Shown here: one piece after another, positions 15,943 through 24,691 of the stretch
Layout of the letters: the number at the start of each line of letters is the position of its first letter
Position numbering within the stretch: position 1 is the stretch's first letter
NCBI GenBank assembly: GCA_964250755.1
Contig: CAXUHB010000002.1
Span: forward strand, 186,001-250,000
From: DASWOJ01 sp964250755
GTDB lineage: Bacteria > Pseudomonadota > Alphaproteobacteria > Acetobacterales > Acetobacteraceae
DNA length: 64,000 nt
Direction: 5' to 3'
Program-made: the position numbers and the translations under genes
Notes under the pieces: model-generated
What the model was told of the DNA's origin: nothing
What the model saw: only the letters and a program-made list of their open reading frames with translations
Database searches by the model: none

Positions 15943-18135
15943 TCATGTCGCCGCCCGCTCGACGTAGCTGTCCATCAGGTGCTTCTGCCCGGCGTGCTCG
16001 AACTCGATGGTCAGCTTGTGGTCGTCCACCGCCCGCACCACGCCGTAGCCGAACTTCTGGTGGAACACCCGCGCGCCCACCTCGAACAGCTCCTCCCGCA
16101 CTGGACGTGCCGGCTGCTCCCAGGAGGCCAGCGCCGCCGGGCGCCGCGCCGCCAGCGGCCCATTGGTGAACACGCTGGGCGCCGCCATCAGCCGCGCCTC
16201 CCGCTGCATCGCGGCACTTCCCGCGCGCTCGATATGCTCCGCCGGCAGCTCGTCCACGAAGCGGCTAGGGATGCTGCTCTGCCAGTTGGCATACAGGCGC
16301 CGGTTGGCGGCATGGCTCACGATGGCCAGCTTGCGCGCCCGGGTCAGGCCGACGTAGGCCAGCCGCCGCTCCTCCTCCAGCCCCTTTTGCCCGCCCTCGT
16401 CCAGCGTGCGCTGGCTCGGGAACAAGCCCTCCTCCCACCCTGGCAGGAACACGGTGTCGAACTCCAGCCCCTTGGCGGCGTGCAGCGTCATCATGCTGGC
16501 CCTATCGCCCTCCGCGTTCTGCTCGTTCTCCATCACCAGCGACACATGATCCAGGAACCCGGCCAACGTGTCGAAGTCGGCCAGCGCCCGCACCAGCTCC
16601 TTCAGGTTCTCCAGCCGCCCCGGCGCATCCGGCGACTTGTCGGCCTTCCACATGCCGGTGTAGCCGCTCTCATCGAGCAGGGTGGCCAGAGTCAGAACGT
16701 GGCCGTCGCGCGGCAGGGACTCGCGCCACCGGGCGAAGGACTGGAACATTTCCCGGAGCGCGCTGCCGACCTTGCCCTTGAGGGCGCCGGACAGGACCAG
16801 GCGTTCCGCCGCGGCCGCCAGCGGAATGCCCCCTTCGCGCGCTGCGAGATGCATGGAGCGCAGCGCGACCTCGCCGACGCCGCGCCGGGGCACGTTGACC
16901 ACGCGCTCGAATGCCAGGTCGTCGGCGGGCTGGTGCAGGACGCGCATGTAGGCGATGGCGTCCCGTATCTCCGCCCGCTCGTAGAACCGCAGCCCGCCGA
17001 CGACGCGGTAAGGGATGCCGAGGGTGATCATCCGCTCCTCGAAGGCGCGGGTCTGCGCCGAGGTTCGGACGAGAATGGCCATCTCGGCGAGCTTGTGGCC
17101 GTCGCGGCGCAGCGTTTCCACACGGTCGCCCACCATGCGCGCCTCCTCATCGGAGTCCCACAGGCTCACGACCTGCACCTGCTCCCCGTGGGCATCGTTG
17201 CGGCCGGAGCGGAGGGTCTTCCCCAACCGCCCCTCATTGTTGGCGATCAGCCCGGCGGCGGCGGCGAGGATGGGGGCAGTGGAGCGGTAGTTACGCTCCA
17301 GCTTGACAATCTTGGCGCCGGGAAAGTCCTCCTCGAAACGAAGAATATTCTCTACTTCAGCGCCACGCCACGAATAGATTGACTGATCATCATCGCCAAC
17401 GCAACAAATATTTTTGTGGCCCTGCGCCAGCAGCCGCAGCCACAAGTATTGTATGACGTTCGTGTCCTGATACTCGTCCACCAGGATGTAGCGGAACCGC
17501 CGGTGGTAGTCGGCCAGAATGTCCGCGTGCGTCCGCAATATCTCCGTCATGTGCAGCAGCAGGTCGCCGAAATCTGCCGTGTTGAGCTGCTTCAGCCGCG
17601 TCTGGTAGGCCGCATACAGGATGCGCGACTGCCCGCCCGCGAAGTCCCCCTCCTCCGCCGCCGTCACCCGGTCCGGCGTCAGGCCGCGGTCCTTCCAGCG
17701 CTGGATCATGCCCATCAGCGCCTGCGGCGGCCAACGCTTGGGGTCGAGGTGCGCGGCCTCCATCACCTGCTTGAGCAAGCGAAGCTGGTCGTCGCTGTCC
17801 AGGATGGTGAAGCCGCTCGTCAGCCCCACCAGCTCCGCATGGCGCCGCAGCATCCGGGCGCACAGCGCATGGAAGGTGCCGAGCCACAGCCCCTCCGCCG
17901 GGCGGTTCAGCAGGTGGCCGACGCGCTCCCGCATCTCCTTCGCCGCCTTGTTCGTGAACGTCACCGCCAGCACCTGGCCCGGCGCGGCCTTGCCCTGCAG
18001 CAGGATGTGCGCGAAGCGGGTGGTCAGCACGCGGGTCTTGCCGGTGCCGGCGCCGGCCAGCACCAGCACGGGGCCGTCCACGGCCTCCACGGCGTCGCGC
18101 TGCTCGGGGTTCAAGCGGGCGAGGTATTCGGTCAT
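15943..18135 (-). CDS. uvrD: UvrD/PcrA-type 3'-5' DNA helicase (superfamily 1A)
   Basis: About 730 residues. All SF1 motifs are visible: Q-motif LNPEQRDAV, Walker A LAGAGTGKTRVL, TFTNKAAKEMRER, DEYQDTN, GDDDQSIYSWRGA, ERNYRST, MTLHAAKGLEFDTVFLPG and EERRLAYVGLTRAR. A C-terminal Tudor-like tail (ARVFHQKFGYGVVRAVDDHK) is the RNA-polymerase-contacting module typical of UvrD and PcrA. It unwinds DNA in nucleotide-excision and mismatch repair and removes stalled RNA polymerase. ATG 18135 matches the family N-terminus (MTEYLARLNPEQ); the open frame upstream is not homologous. The first bases of the divergent BASS-like gene lie about 40 bases upstream. Confidence 0.92.
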   Translation of the reverse strand: MTEYLARLNPEQRDAVEAVDGPVLVLAGAGTGKTRVLTTRFAHILLQGKAAPGQVLAVTFTNKAAKEMRERVGHLLNRPAEGLWLGTFHALCARMLRRHAELVGLTSGFTILDSDDQLRLLKQVMEAAHLDPKRWPPQALMGMIQRWKDRGLTPDRVTAAEEGDFAGGQSRILYAAYQTRLKQLNTADFGDLLLHMTEILRTHADILADYHRRFRYILVDEYQDTNVIQYLWLRLLAQGHKNICCVGDDDQSIYSWRGAEVENILRFEEDFPGAKIVKLERNYRSTAPILAAAAGLIANNEGRLGKTLRSGRNDAHGEQVQVVSLWDSDEEARMVGDRVETLRRDGHKLAEMAILVRTSAQTRAFEERMITLGIPYRVVGGLRFYERAEIRDAIAYMRVLHQPADDLAFERVVNVPRRGVGEVALRSMHLAAREGGIPLAAAAERLVLSGALKGKVGSALREMFQSFARWRESLPRDGHVLTLATLLDESGYTGMWKADKSPDAPGRLENLKELVRALADFDTLAGFLDHVSLVMENEQNAEGDRASMMTLHAAKGLEFDTVFLPGWEEGLFPSQRTLDEGGQKGLEEERRLAYVGLTRARKLAIVSHAANRRLYANWQSSIPSRFVDELPAEHIERAGSAAMQREARLMAAPSVFTNGPLAARRPAALASWEQPARPVREELFEVGARVFHQKFGYGVVRAVDDHKLTIEFEHAGQKHLMDSYVERAAT

Positions 18136-18174
18136 GGTGCGGACATGCGCGGCATCCCCGGGCCTATAGAACAA

Positions 18175-19356
18175 GTGCCGAACGCGGCCAACCCAGACGG
18201 ACAGCCCTCGTCCGTTTCGGACGGGACGGCCGATCCCGCCGGCTCGCCTGACTTGCCAACAAGCGCCCGTCCTTGCGAGGAGCGCAGCGACGCGGCAATC
18301 CAGGGGTCGCCAGCGCAGCCCTTGCCGCCCCCCTATGCTCACGCCGCAAGAGCGGCTCGCAATGACGAGGAGGCAGGCGGCGAAGCGGGGGACAGGCGCA
18401 CACAGCCGGCGGCGCCCCTGCCCATCCGCATCCTGGCCTGGTCCGCCCGGCGCGGCTCCATCCTGCTGGCCGTCGGCATCTTCGGCGGCGTGCTGTCGCC
18501 GGGGCTGGCCACGGCGTGCAAGGGCTTCATCGCCCCCAACGTGCTGTGTATGATGACCCTCGTGCTCCTGCGCGTGGACCCCGCGGGAACCCTCGCCCAC
18601 CTGCGCCGGCCCCTGCGCGTCGCCGCCATCGTCGCGGTCCTGCTGCTGGCCTGCCCCGTGCTGACCTGGGCCGCCGTCGCCCCGCTGCACCTGGACCCCG
18701 GCATCACCGCCGGCCTTGTGATCTTCGCCACGGGCTGCGCCGCCACCTCGTCCCCCGCCTTCGCCCGCATGGTGAGGCTGGACCCGGAGCTGAGCCTGGC
18801 CGTCACGCTGGCCACCACCTTCCTCGTGCCCCTGACGGCGCCGCCGATGGCGCTGCTGCTGCTGGGCGTGGACCTGTCCATCGGCACGGGAGATTTCATG
18901 GCCCGGCTGGCCCTGATCGTCGGACTGCCCATGCTGCTGTCCCTGGCCTTGCGCCGCCTGCTGGGCCGCCAGCGCCTAGACCGCTGGGCGGACGCCGTGG
19001 ACGGGTTGCTGGTGTGGCTCGTGGTGTTCTACGGCTTCGCCGTCATGGATGGATTGGCGGCCCGCATGTCGGCGGACCCCGCCTGGGTGGCGCAGGCCGT
19101 GGCCGCCGCCTTCGCCGTGGACTACGGGCTGAACCTGGTGACCTCCGCCGCCTTCGCCCCCTTTGGGCGGCGCGCGGCGGCAACGGCCGGGCTGATGAGT
19201 GGCAATCGCAACATGGCGCTGTATCTGGCCGTGCTGCCCGCGGCGGCGGACCCGAGGATCGCGCTGTTCTTTGGGCTATGCCAGTTCCCGCTGTTCCTCA
19301 GCCCGTTCCTGCTGCGTCCGATCTACCGGCGCGTGGTGCCGTCAACACGAGCATGA
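18175..19356 (+). CDS. BASS-like (bile acid:sodium symporter fold) transporter with repeat-derived N-terminus
   Basis: From about 18421 the protein is a conventional ten-segment carrier: SILLAVGIFGGVLSPGLA, LVIFATGCAATSSPAFARMV, FLVPLTAPPMALLLLG and a C-terminal SGNRNMALYLAVLP. The crossover signature resembles the BASS fold, which mostly moves organic anions with sodium. No ATG or TTG in frame precedes the first segment closely. The only nearby in-frame starts are GTG 18175, which would give an N-terminal leader of about 80 residues, and GTG 18541, which loses the first membrane segment. The leader crosses a 100-bp inverted-end repeat (peptide CEERSDAAIQG). Either the leader is real or the original start was lost when the repeat arrived. 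Confidence 0.65.
   Translation: MPNAANPDGQPSSVSDGTADPAGSPDLPTSARPCEERSDAAIQGSPAQPLPPPYAHAARAARNDEEAGGEAGDRRTQPAAPLPIRILAWSARRGSILLAVGIFGGVLSPGLATACKGFIAPNVLCMMTLVLLRVDPAGTLAHLRRPLRVAAIVAVLLLACPVLTWAAVAPLHLDPGITAGLVIFATGCAATSSPAFARMVRLDPELSLAVTLATTFLVPLTAPPMALLLLGVDLSIGTGDFMARLALIVGLPMLLSLALRRLLGRQRLDRWADAVDGLLVWLVVFYGFAVMDGLAARMSADPAWVAQAVAAAFAVDYGLNLVTSAAFAPFGRRAAATAGLMSGNRNMALYLAVLPAAADPRIALFFGLCQFPLFLSPFLLRPIYRRVVPSTRA
18268..18367. repeat. 100-bp intergenic repeat with inverted ends
   Basis: CGTCCTTGCGAG at 18268-18279 and CTCGCAATGACG at 18356-18367 are inverted copies with one mismatch. The interior starts GAGCGCAGCGACGCGGCAAT, the hallmark of a repeat widespread in alphaproteobacterial genomes that is often mis-annotated as the peptide CEERSDAAIQ. 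A half copy lies near 29883-29913. It overlaps the 5' part of the BASS-like transporter frame. Confidence 0.75.
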
Positions 19357-19625
19357 GAAGCATGTGCGGGGAGGCGCTGCCGCACAGACGCCGGTCGGCA
19401 CCTGGCCGGTCAGTCCCTTGGCGTGGCGCATGGACGGCATGGTCCGCTGGTCGCCCGCACCGGGTTGCCCGGCGCCTGATGCGGCACCTCGCGGCTTGAC
19501 TGGCCCGCAACTGGCGTTGCGCCAACTTTGGCGTGGCTGCTACGCTTCCCAGCCGAGGTTTACCGTCCCACCAGCGACGCCGCCTGCCGCAGATGCGTGC
19601 GGCCGAGCAAACAAAGCTGAGCGCG
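19357..19625. other. Intergenic region, no gene seen
   Basis: The gap between the BASS-like transporter and the next gene has no convincing reading frame. A short palindrome TGGCG-TTG-CGCCA lies near 19512-19524, and TTGACT at about 19497 could be a -35 element, but no good -10 hexamer follows at the right distance. Confidence 0.4.
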
Positions 19626-20069
19626 ATGTTCAAGTCACCTCCTCTGCATCCGGCAGCCGCCTTGGTCATGGGCGTGCTGGCCGCCGGCCCGGCGATTGCC
19701 CAGGGCAGCGCCCAAAGCGGCAGCCGCTTTGACGGCACTTGGTCGGTCATCCTGACCTGCGACGCTGCCCGGGATGGGGCCGCCGGCTACACGCTCCGTT
19801 TCTCCGCCGTCGTGAAGGACGGCCTCCTGCACGGCGAGTATGGCGTCCGCGGCCAAGCCGGGTCACTTTCGCTGGACGGCCCGATACAGATGGATGGCAG
19901 TGCGCTGCTGTCCGCACGTGGTCTGACCGGCAACCCGGATTATGTCATCGGGCGCCTGACCTCGGCCACTCCATACGCTTACCGCCTGCAATCCCGCTTT
20001 GAAGGAGCACGCGGCACCGGCGCGCGCCTGGAAGTTCGACGCTGCGACGCGGTGTTCAGCAAGCAATGA
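19626..20069 (+). CDS. Periplasmic protein of about 147 residues, function unknown
   Basis: A signal peptide (MFKSPPLHPAAALVMGVLAA to AIAQ) precedes a small domain starting FDGTWSVILTCDAARDGAAG. It contains several DG turns (KDGLLHGEYG, IQMDGSALLSARGLTGNPDY) and two Cys (near LTC and VRRCD) that could form a disulphide. The look is that of a compact beta-sandwich with conserved relatives in alphaproteobacteria, but I know no function. ATG 19626 is chosen for the signal peptide; the frame is open further upstream without support. It stands alone, convergent with metF. Confidence 0.7.
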   Translation: MFKSPPLHPAAALVMGVLAAGPAIAQGSAQSGSRFDGTWSVILTCDAARDGAAGYTLRFSAVVKDGLLHGEYGVRGQAGSLSLDGPIQMDGSALLSARGLTGNPDYVIGRLTSATPYAYRLQSRFEGARGTGARLEVRRCDAVFSKQ

Positions 20070-20199
20070 GCTTCGCCGAGCAGAAGTGACGAAGCGGACC
20101 ACCCGGACGCGCTGCGCCACCGAATTGCATCGGGCACGGCGCCTCCGAACGGAGCCTGCAAACGGCAGAGGGCGCCGATGCCCTGCTGCCCTGCGCGTG

Positions 20200-21195
20200 C
20201 TACGCCGCCGCCTCCGGCCTCTTCGCCCGCACGCCCAGCAGGTGCGCTATGGCGAACGTCAGGTCCGGACGGTTCAGCGTGTAGAAGTGGAACTCGTCCA
20301 CGCCGTTCGCCTGCAGCAGCCGCACCTGCTCTGCCGCCAGGATTGCCGCGATCATGCGCCGGGTCTCGGGATCGTTCTCCGTGCCCTCGAACATCGTGCC
20401 GAGCCAGTCCGGCACCGACGCCCCGCACATCGCGCTGAACTTGGCGGCCTGCGCGTAGTTGGACACCGGCATGATGCCGGGCACGATGGAAGCAGTGATG
20501 CCGGCCGCCAGCGCCCGGTCCAGGAAGCGCAGGAACACCGTGCCGTCGAAGAAGTACTGCGTGATCGCCCGCGTCGCCCCCGCGTCCAGCTTGCGCTTCA
20601 GGTTGTCCAGGTCGTGATCGGCGCTGACGGCAGTCGGATGCACCTCCGGGTAAGCCGCCACCGAGATCTCGAAATCGGCGACGCGCTTCAGCCCGGCCAC
20701 CAGGTCGTTGGCGTAGGCGTAGCCGTCCGGGTGCGGCCGATACTCCTCGCCCGGCGGCGCGTCGCCGCGCAGCGCCACGATGTGCCGCACGCCCGCATCC
20801 CAATACTGCCGCGCCACGTCGTCCACCTCCCCGCGGGAGGCGCCGACGCAGGTCAGGTGCGCCGCCGGATGGAGGTTGGTCTCCTGCACCAGCCGGGTCA
20901 CGGTGGCATGGGTGCGCGCCTGGGTGGTGCCGCCCGCGCCGTAGGTGACGGACACGAAGCGCGGCTCCAGCGGTTCAAGCCGCCGCACGCACGCCCAGAG
21001 CTGCGCCTCCAGGGCGTCGTTCTTGGGCGGGAAGAACTCGAACGACAGCGCCGGGGCAGGCAGCGCAGGCGGGCGGGCGGGCAGCGCGCTGAAGCGCGGG
21101 CCGGTCAGCCAGCGCTCCAAAGTGTGCGCGGCGTCCGCGTGCGCGTCGTCCGTGCGCGCGGCAGCGGGGGCCTGGGGGCGTGTCATCTCGTTCAT
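20200..21195 (-). CDS. metF: 5,10-methylenetetrahydrofolate reductase
   Basis: About 331 residues, a little longer than the usual 300 because of an N-terminal extension of about 45 residues. Core motifs: LSFEFFPPKND, FVSVTYGAGGTT, HLTCVGASRGEVDDVARQYW, IVALRGDAPPG, AITQYFFDGTVFLRFLDRA, IVPGIMPV and the C-terminal GVDEFHFYTLNR. The FAD enzyme reduces methylene-THF to methyl-THF for methionine synthesis. ATG 21195 (MNEMTRPQ) is the likely start. The upstream region, shared with divergent mlaA, shows no SAM-II type riboswitch that I can fold by eye. metZ is also in the window but not linked to it. Confidence 0.92.
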   Translation of the reverse strand: MNEMTRPQAPAAARTDDAHADAAHTLERWLTGPRFSALPARPPALPAPALSFEFFPPKNDALEAQLWACVRRLEPLEPRFVSVTYGAGGTTQARTHATVTRLVQETNLHPAAHLTCVGASRGEVDDVARQYWDAGVRHIVALRGDAPPGEEYRPHPDGYAYANDLVAGLKRVADFEISVAAYPEVHPTAVSADHDLDNLKRKLDAGATRAITQYFFDGTVFLRFLDRALAAGITASIVPGIMPVSNYAQAAKFSAMCGASVPDWLGTMFEGTENDPETRRMIAAILAAEQVRLLQANGVDEFHFYTLNRPDLTFAIAHLLGVRAKRPEAAA

Positions 21196-21377
21196 GGGCG
21201 TGCTATCCCGGTTGTGATCGTGCCAAGCGCACGGCGTGCGGGCTAATATACGGCGCATCGGGCGCAACGCCACCCGTCGGGCTGCGTTGTTCACGAAGTC
21301 CGGTCCGGCCCCGTCCGCCTGGGGCGCCCTCCCGTCCGCAATCCTGCCTGGCCGTCCGCCAGCACAAGGGGACCAAA

Positions 21378-22142
21378 ATGCCGCCATCCCGCCCGAGGCC
21401 AGTTGCCGCCCTGCTGCTCGCCGCCGCGCTTGCCGTGTCGGCCTGCGCCGGCAGCCCGCCGGCCCCGGCCGGCACGTCGCAGGCGGAGGGGGCCAACGAC
21501 CCGCTGGAGGGCACCAACCGTTTCCTCTACCGCGTCAACGACGGACTGGACACCTACGTGTTCCGCCCCATCGCCGTAGGCTACCGCGATGTCGTGCCCG
21601 GCGGCGTCCGCCGGTCGGTCCACAACGTCCTGAGCAACGTCAGCAGCCCCGTCGTGTTCGTCAACGACGTGCTGCAGACCAAGCCGCGCCGCGCCGGGGA
21701 CACCATGATGCGGTTTCTCATCAACACCACGGCCGGCGGTCTCGGCCTGTTCGACGTGGCGACGGATTTGGGATACCCTGCCCACGGCACCGACCTGGGC
21801 GTGACGCTGGCGTTGTGGGGCGTGGGCGACGGCCCTTACCTGTTCCTGCCGGTCCTGGGACCGAGCAACGTGCGCGACAGCACGGGCTTCGCCGGGGACA
21901 CCCTGATTGACCCCTTGACCTGGGCCACCTTCGGCGGCAGCACGGCGGTCAGCGCCACCCGCTTCGGCGTCGGCGCCGTGGACGCGCGGGAGCGGCTGAT
22001 CGAGCCGATCGACGACGCCAAGCGCAACGCGCTGGACCCCTACGCCACGTTCCGAAGCGTCTATCGCCAGAACCGGGCGTCCACGATCGAGGCGACCCGG
22101 AACGACCGCCGGGCCACCACACCGGCCTGGTTCAACCGCTGA
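21378..22142 (+). CDS. mlaA: MlaA (VacJ) outer-membrane lipoprotein
   Basis: About 254 residues. A lipoprotein signal with lipobox LAVSAC puts the mature N-terminal Cys near residue 20. The body carries the MlaA signature: NDPLEGTNRFLYRVNDGLDT, VPGGVRRSVHNVLSNVSSPV, FVNDVLQTKPRRAGDT and DLGVTLALWGVGDGPYLFLP followed by LGPSNVRDSTG. MlaA extracts mislocalised phospholipid from the outer leaflet and hands it to MlaC, encoded directly downstream. AGGGGA lies before the ATG at 21378. The MlaBDEF transporter genes are not here, a common arrangement in alphaproteobacteria. Confidence 0.93.
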   Translation: MPPSRPRPVAALLLAAALAVSACAGSPPAPAGTSQAEGANDPLEGTNRFLYRVNDGLDTYVFRPIAVGYRDVVPGGVRRSVHNVLSNVSSPVVFVNDVLQTKPRRAGDTMMRFLINTTAGGLGLFDVATDLGYPAHGTDLGVTLALWGVGDGPYLFLPVLGPSNVRDSTGFAGDTLIDPLTWATFGGSTAVSATRFGVGAVDARERLIEPIDDAKRNALDPYATFRSVYRQNRASTIEATRNDRRATTPAWFNR

Positions 22143-22184
22143 CCGCTTCAGCCGTTGGATAGCCAAACCGCTAGAAGGATCAAC

Positions 22185-22787
22185 ATGCCCGCCACCCTCA
22201 CGCGCCGCACCGCCCTCCTGCTCGGCGCTGCTGCCATCGCCACCCTGGCCGGGGCGCCGCGCGCCTGGGCGCAGGACGCGACCGGCTTCGTCATCAACCT
22301 GGGCAACCAGTTGGCCGCCATCGTCAACGGACCCGGCAGCTACGAGGAGAAGAAGCGCCGCCTGGCTCCGTTGATCGAGGGCGCGGTGGACGTGGACGGC
22401 ATCGCGCAGTTCTGCCTGGGCCTGTACTGGCGCCGGGCCACCCCGGCGCAGCAGGCGGAGTTCGTGCGGCTGTTCCATGCGGTGCTGCTGAACAACATCG
22501 GCGGCAAGCTCGGCCAGTTCCAGGGCGTCACCTTCCGCCCCACCACCACCACCCAGCGCGATGGCGACAGCATCGTCGGCACCGTCATCCAGCGCCCCAA
22601 CCAGCAGCCCAACAACGTCCAGTGGGTCGTTAGCAGCGCCTCCGGCCGCCCCAAGATCGTGGACGTGCAGGCCGAGGGCGTGAGTTTGCGCCTGACCCAG
22701 CGCAACGACTACAGCGCCTACGTCAGCAGCAACGGCGGCAGCGTTGACGCCCTGCTCGCCGCCATGCGCCGGCAAGCCGGGGTATGA
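22185..22787 (+). CDS. mlaC: MlaC periplasmic phospholipid-binding protein
   Basis: About 200 residues. The N-terminus TRRTALLLGAAAIATLAGAP is a twin-arginine-like signal peptide ending AWAQ. The mature part has the Tol-Tol-Ttg2 (MlaC) pattern: YEEKKRRLAPLIEGAVDVDG, FCLGLYWRRATPAQQAEFV and, near the end, VQWVVSSASGRPKIVDVQAE followed by GVSLRLTQRNDYSAYV. It shuttles phospholipid between MlaA and the inner-membrane MlaFEDB complex. GAAGGA lies six bases before ATG 22185. It is 42 bases after mlaA, so they form one operon that ends at the compound palindrome. Confidence 0.92.
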   Translation: MPATLTRRTALLLGAAAIATLAGAPRAWAQDATGFVINLGNQLAAIVNGPGSYEEKKRRLAPLIEGAVDVDGIAQFCLGLYWRRATPAQQAEFVRLFHAVLLNNIGGKLGQFQGVTFRPTTTTQRDGDSIVGTVIQRPNQQPNNVQWVVSSASGRPKIVDVQAEGVSLRLTQRNDYSAYVSSNGGSVDALLAAMRRQAGV

Positions 22788-22800
22788 CGGAACCGCGGGG

Positions 22801-22907
22801 CTAGAGCGCGTCCGGTGCAGATGGATGCACCGGACGTGCTCTAGGTGTTGCTTTTGCGAGTATTTGTCCGGTTCAAGCAAAGCCGCTTGAGTCGGACAAA
22901 TGCTCTA
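22801..22907. repeat. Compound palindromic element after mlaC
   Basis: Two hairpins in series: CTAGAGCGCGTCCGGTGCA at 22801-22819 pairs with its near-perfect complement ending at 22844, and ATTTGTCCG...CGGACAAAT spans 22862-22901. The outer ends CTAGAGC and GCTCTAA are inverted relative to each other, so the whole 107-bp unit looks like one mobile-type palindrome (MITE-like). It may also terminate the mla operon. Its right end supplies the TAG stop of the convergent gene. Confidence 0.7.
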
Positions 22908-23195
22908 ACCGGCGCGGCCGCGCCGCCACGGTGCAGCCGGCCCGCTGCGCCACGCCCGCCAGCCCTCCGGCAGGTCGGCAAGTTCGTGCAGCGTGGGGTC
23001 GCGTTCAGTCATTGCCCGCAGCGATGCGACCATCCCCTCCGCCTCGCGTGGCGCGCCAGGCCCGCTGTCATGGAATTGCCAGCCGCCATCATCCCCGTCA
23101 CGCGAGACATGCGCGATCCACGCCCCGCCCTGGACGATGCTCCGCGTCGTGAGCACCGCAAGGTCGGGGGGATCACGAAACGGCCATCGCGTCAT
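22905..23195 (-). CDS. Small conserved-looking protein of about 96 residues, unknown function
   Basis: The protein starts MTRWPFRDPPDLAVLTTRSI, continues with WIAHVSRDGDDGGWQFHDSG and ELADLPEGWRAWRSGPAAPW. The Trp-rich GGWQFHD and LPEGWRAWR segments resemble small uncharacterised proteins of Rhodospirillales and Rhizobiales that I cannot assign to a named domain. It lacks a signal or membrane segment. AAGGA lies nine bases before ATG 23195. The TAG stop is contributed by the end of the adjacent palindromic element, which may have cut off or replaced the original C-terminus (present tail GPAAPWRRGRAG). Confidence 0.65.
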   Translation of the reverse strand: MTRWPFRDPPDLAVLTTRSIVQGGAWIAHVSRDGDDGGWQFHDSGPGAPREAEGMVASLRAMTERDPTLHELADLPEGWRAWRSGPAAPWRRGRAG

Positions 23196-23548
23196 GCACG
23201 GTCCTTCCGGCGACTCGGCGCCGGAGCGGGGCACCGCTGCGGGCCGCGGCTCGCACATGCTGAAACTCCATACCAACCGTGCTTTGCTCTGACCCATACG
23301 CACCAGCATCGTCATCACGAGCCGCGCAGGACGCAAGGCGCAGCGCAGCGCCTTCCGCCACGGGCCGGCTCCTCCCTGCGGCAGATGGCGCTGCGCTCAT
23401 CCGCCCTACCCCGTCCGCAGCCGGGCGTGGACCAAGGCTTTCGGCGCTGGGTATCACTAGCAGCTTGGCGGAGAAGGCTTCACGGCGGGACACCCTTGCC
23501 TCATTCTCTCCCTGGTGCGCCGCGCATGTCCTCCAGGAGCCTGTCCCC
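23196..23548. other. Intergenic region with a possible decayed repeat
   Basis: No convincing gene. Around 23309-23345 the text CGTCATCACGAGCCGCGCAG is reminiscent of one end of the 100-bp element found at 18268, but too diverged to call. The promoters of the divergent small gene and of the HtrA gene should both lie here. Confidence 0.35.
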
Positions 23549-24667
23549 ATGAGACCTCCCCTTCCGCGCACGCTCCTGCTGGCTGCAACGCTGCTGTGGG
23601 CCGCCAGCCCCAGCATCCCCGCACGCGCCCAAGCCGGCCTGGCCGCCGGGGCGCCCGGCGGCTTCGCCCCCCTCGTCCGCAGCGTCGTCCCCGCCGTCGT
23701 CAACATCACCGTCACCGAAAGTCAGGCCCCCACCGAAGTCCCCGCCGCCATGCCGCCGGAGCTGCGCGGCACCCCGTTCGAGCGGCAGTTCCGCGAACGC
23801 TTCCGCAACCGGCGGGAGCAGGTGCTGGGCGCCGGCTCCGGCTTCATCGTCGACCCCACCGGCCTGATCGTCACCAACAACCATGTCGTCGGACGCGCCG
23901 ACCGGATTACCGTCGCCCTATCCGACGGGACCGAGCTGCAGGCCCGCCTGATCGGCTCGGACGACCTGACCGACATCGCCGTCATCCGCGTCAGCAGCCC
24001 CACGCCGCTGCCCTATGTCACCTGGGGGGACAGCAACGCCGCCCAGGTCGGCGATTGGATACTGGCCGCCGGCAACCCTTTCGGCGTCGGCACCTCCGTC
24101 ACCGCCGGCATCATCTCCGCCCGTGGGCGGGACATCGGTGCCGGGCCGTTCGACGACTTCATCCAGATTGACGCGCCCATCAACCCCGGCAACTCCGGCG
24201 GCCCCACCTTCAACATGGCGGGCGAGGTTGTGGCCGTGAACACCGCCATCGTTTCCCCCACCGGCGGCTCCGTCGGCGTCGGCTTCGCCGTGCCAAGCGA
24301 GATCGCGCAACGCATCGTCGCCGACCTGCGCGACAAGGGCCGCATAGACCGGGGCTGGCTGGGCGTGTCGGTGCAGGACGTGCAGGTCGGGCTGGCCGGT
24401 GCCGGGCGCATCCCAGGCGCCGGCGCCGGCGCCGGCGTCTCCATCGCCGGCATTGACCGCGCCGGACCCGCCGCCAAGGCCGGCCTACGCCCCGGCGATG
24501 TCGTGCTGTCCGTCAACGGGGACCGCGTGGACAGCGCCCGCAGCCTCATCAAAGCGGTCGCCGCCACCGCCCCGGGCACCGCGGTGCGCCTGGCCGTGCG
24601 CCGCGGCGCGCAGAGCCTGGACGTGCCCGTGACCGTCGGACGCCGCCCGGCGGACGGCGCGGGCTAG
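23549..24667 (+). CDS. HtrA/DegP-type periplasmic serine protease
   Basis: About 372 residues. Signal peptide (RTLLLAATLLWAASPSIPAR to AQA), trypsin-like domain with the triad His in VTNNHVVGRAD, Asp in DLTDIAVIRV and Ser in NPGNSGGPTFNM, then one C-terminal PDZ domain (DRGWLGVSVQDVQ, GPAAKAGLRPGDVVLSVNGD). Only one PDZ is present, as in DegS or short DegQ-like proteins, but there is no membrane anchor beyond the signal. It should degrade or refold damaged periplasmic proteins. ATG 23549 follows AGGAG by about nine bases. The alanine/glycine run GAGAGAG in the linker before the PDZ binding loop is unusual. Confidence 0.9.
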   Translation: MRPPLPRTLLLAATLLWAASPSIPARAQAGLAAGAPGGFAPLVRSVVPAVVNITVTESQAPTEVPAAMPPELRGTPFERQFRERFRNRREQVLGAGSGFIVDPTGLIVTNNHVVGRADRITVALSDGTELQARLIGSDDLTDIAVIRVSSPTPLPYVTWGDSNAAQVGDWILAAGNPFGVGTSVTAGIISARGRDIGAGPFDDFIQIDAPINPGNSGGPTFNMAGEVVAVNTAIVSPTGGSVGVGFAVPSEIAQRIVADLRDKGRIDRGWLGVSVQDVQVGLAGAGRIPGAGAGAGVSIAGIDRAGPAAKAGLRPGDVVLSVNGDRVDSARSLIKAVAATAPGTAVRLAVRRGAQSLDVPVTVGRRPADGAG

Positions 24668-24691
24668 GCACCCCGCAATCCCGCCAGCACC

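Noticed and set aside
18136..18690. N-terminal extension of the helicase by 185 codons
   Set aside because: It crosses the 100-bp repeat on the other strand and has no homology; the family N-terminus starts at ATG 18135.
21196..21377. Possible SAM riboswitch before metF
   Set aside because: No SAM-II type pseudoknot or other known SAM aptamer pattern could be recognised in the 180 bases between metF and mlaA.
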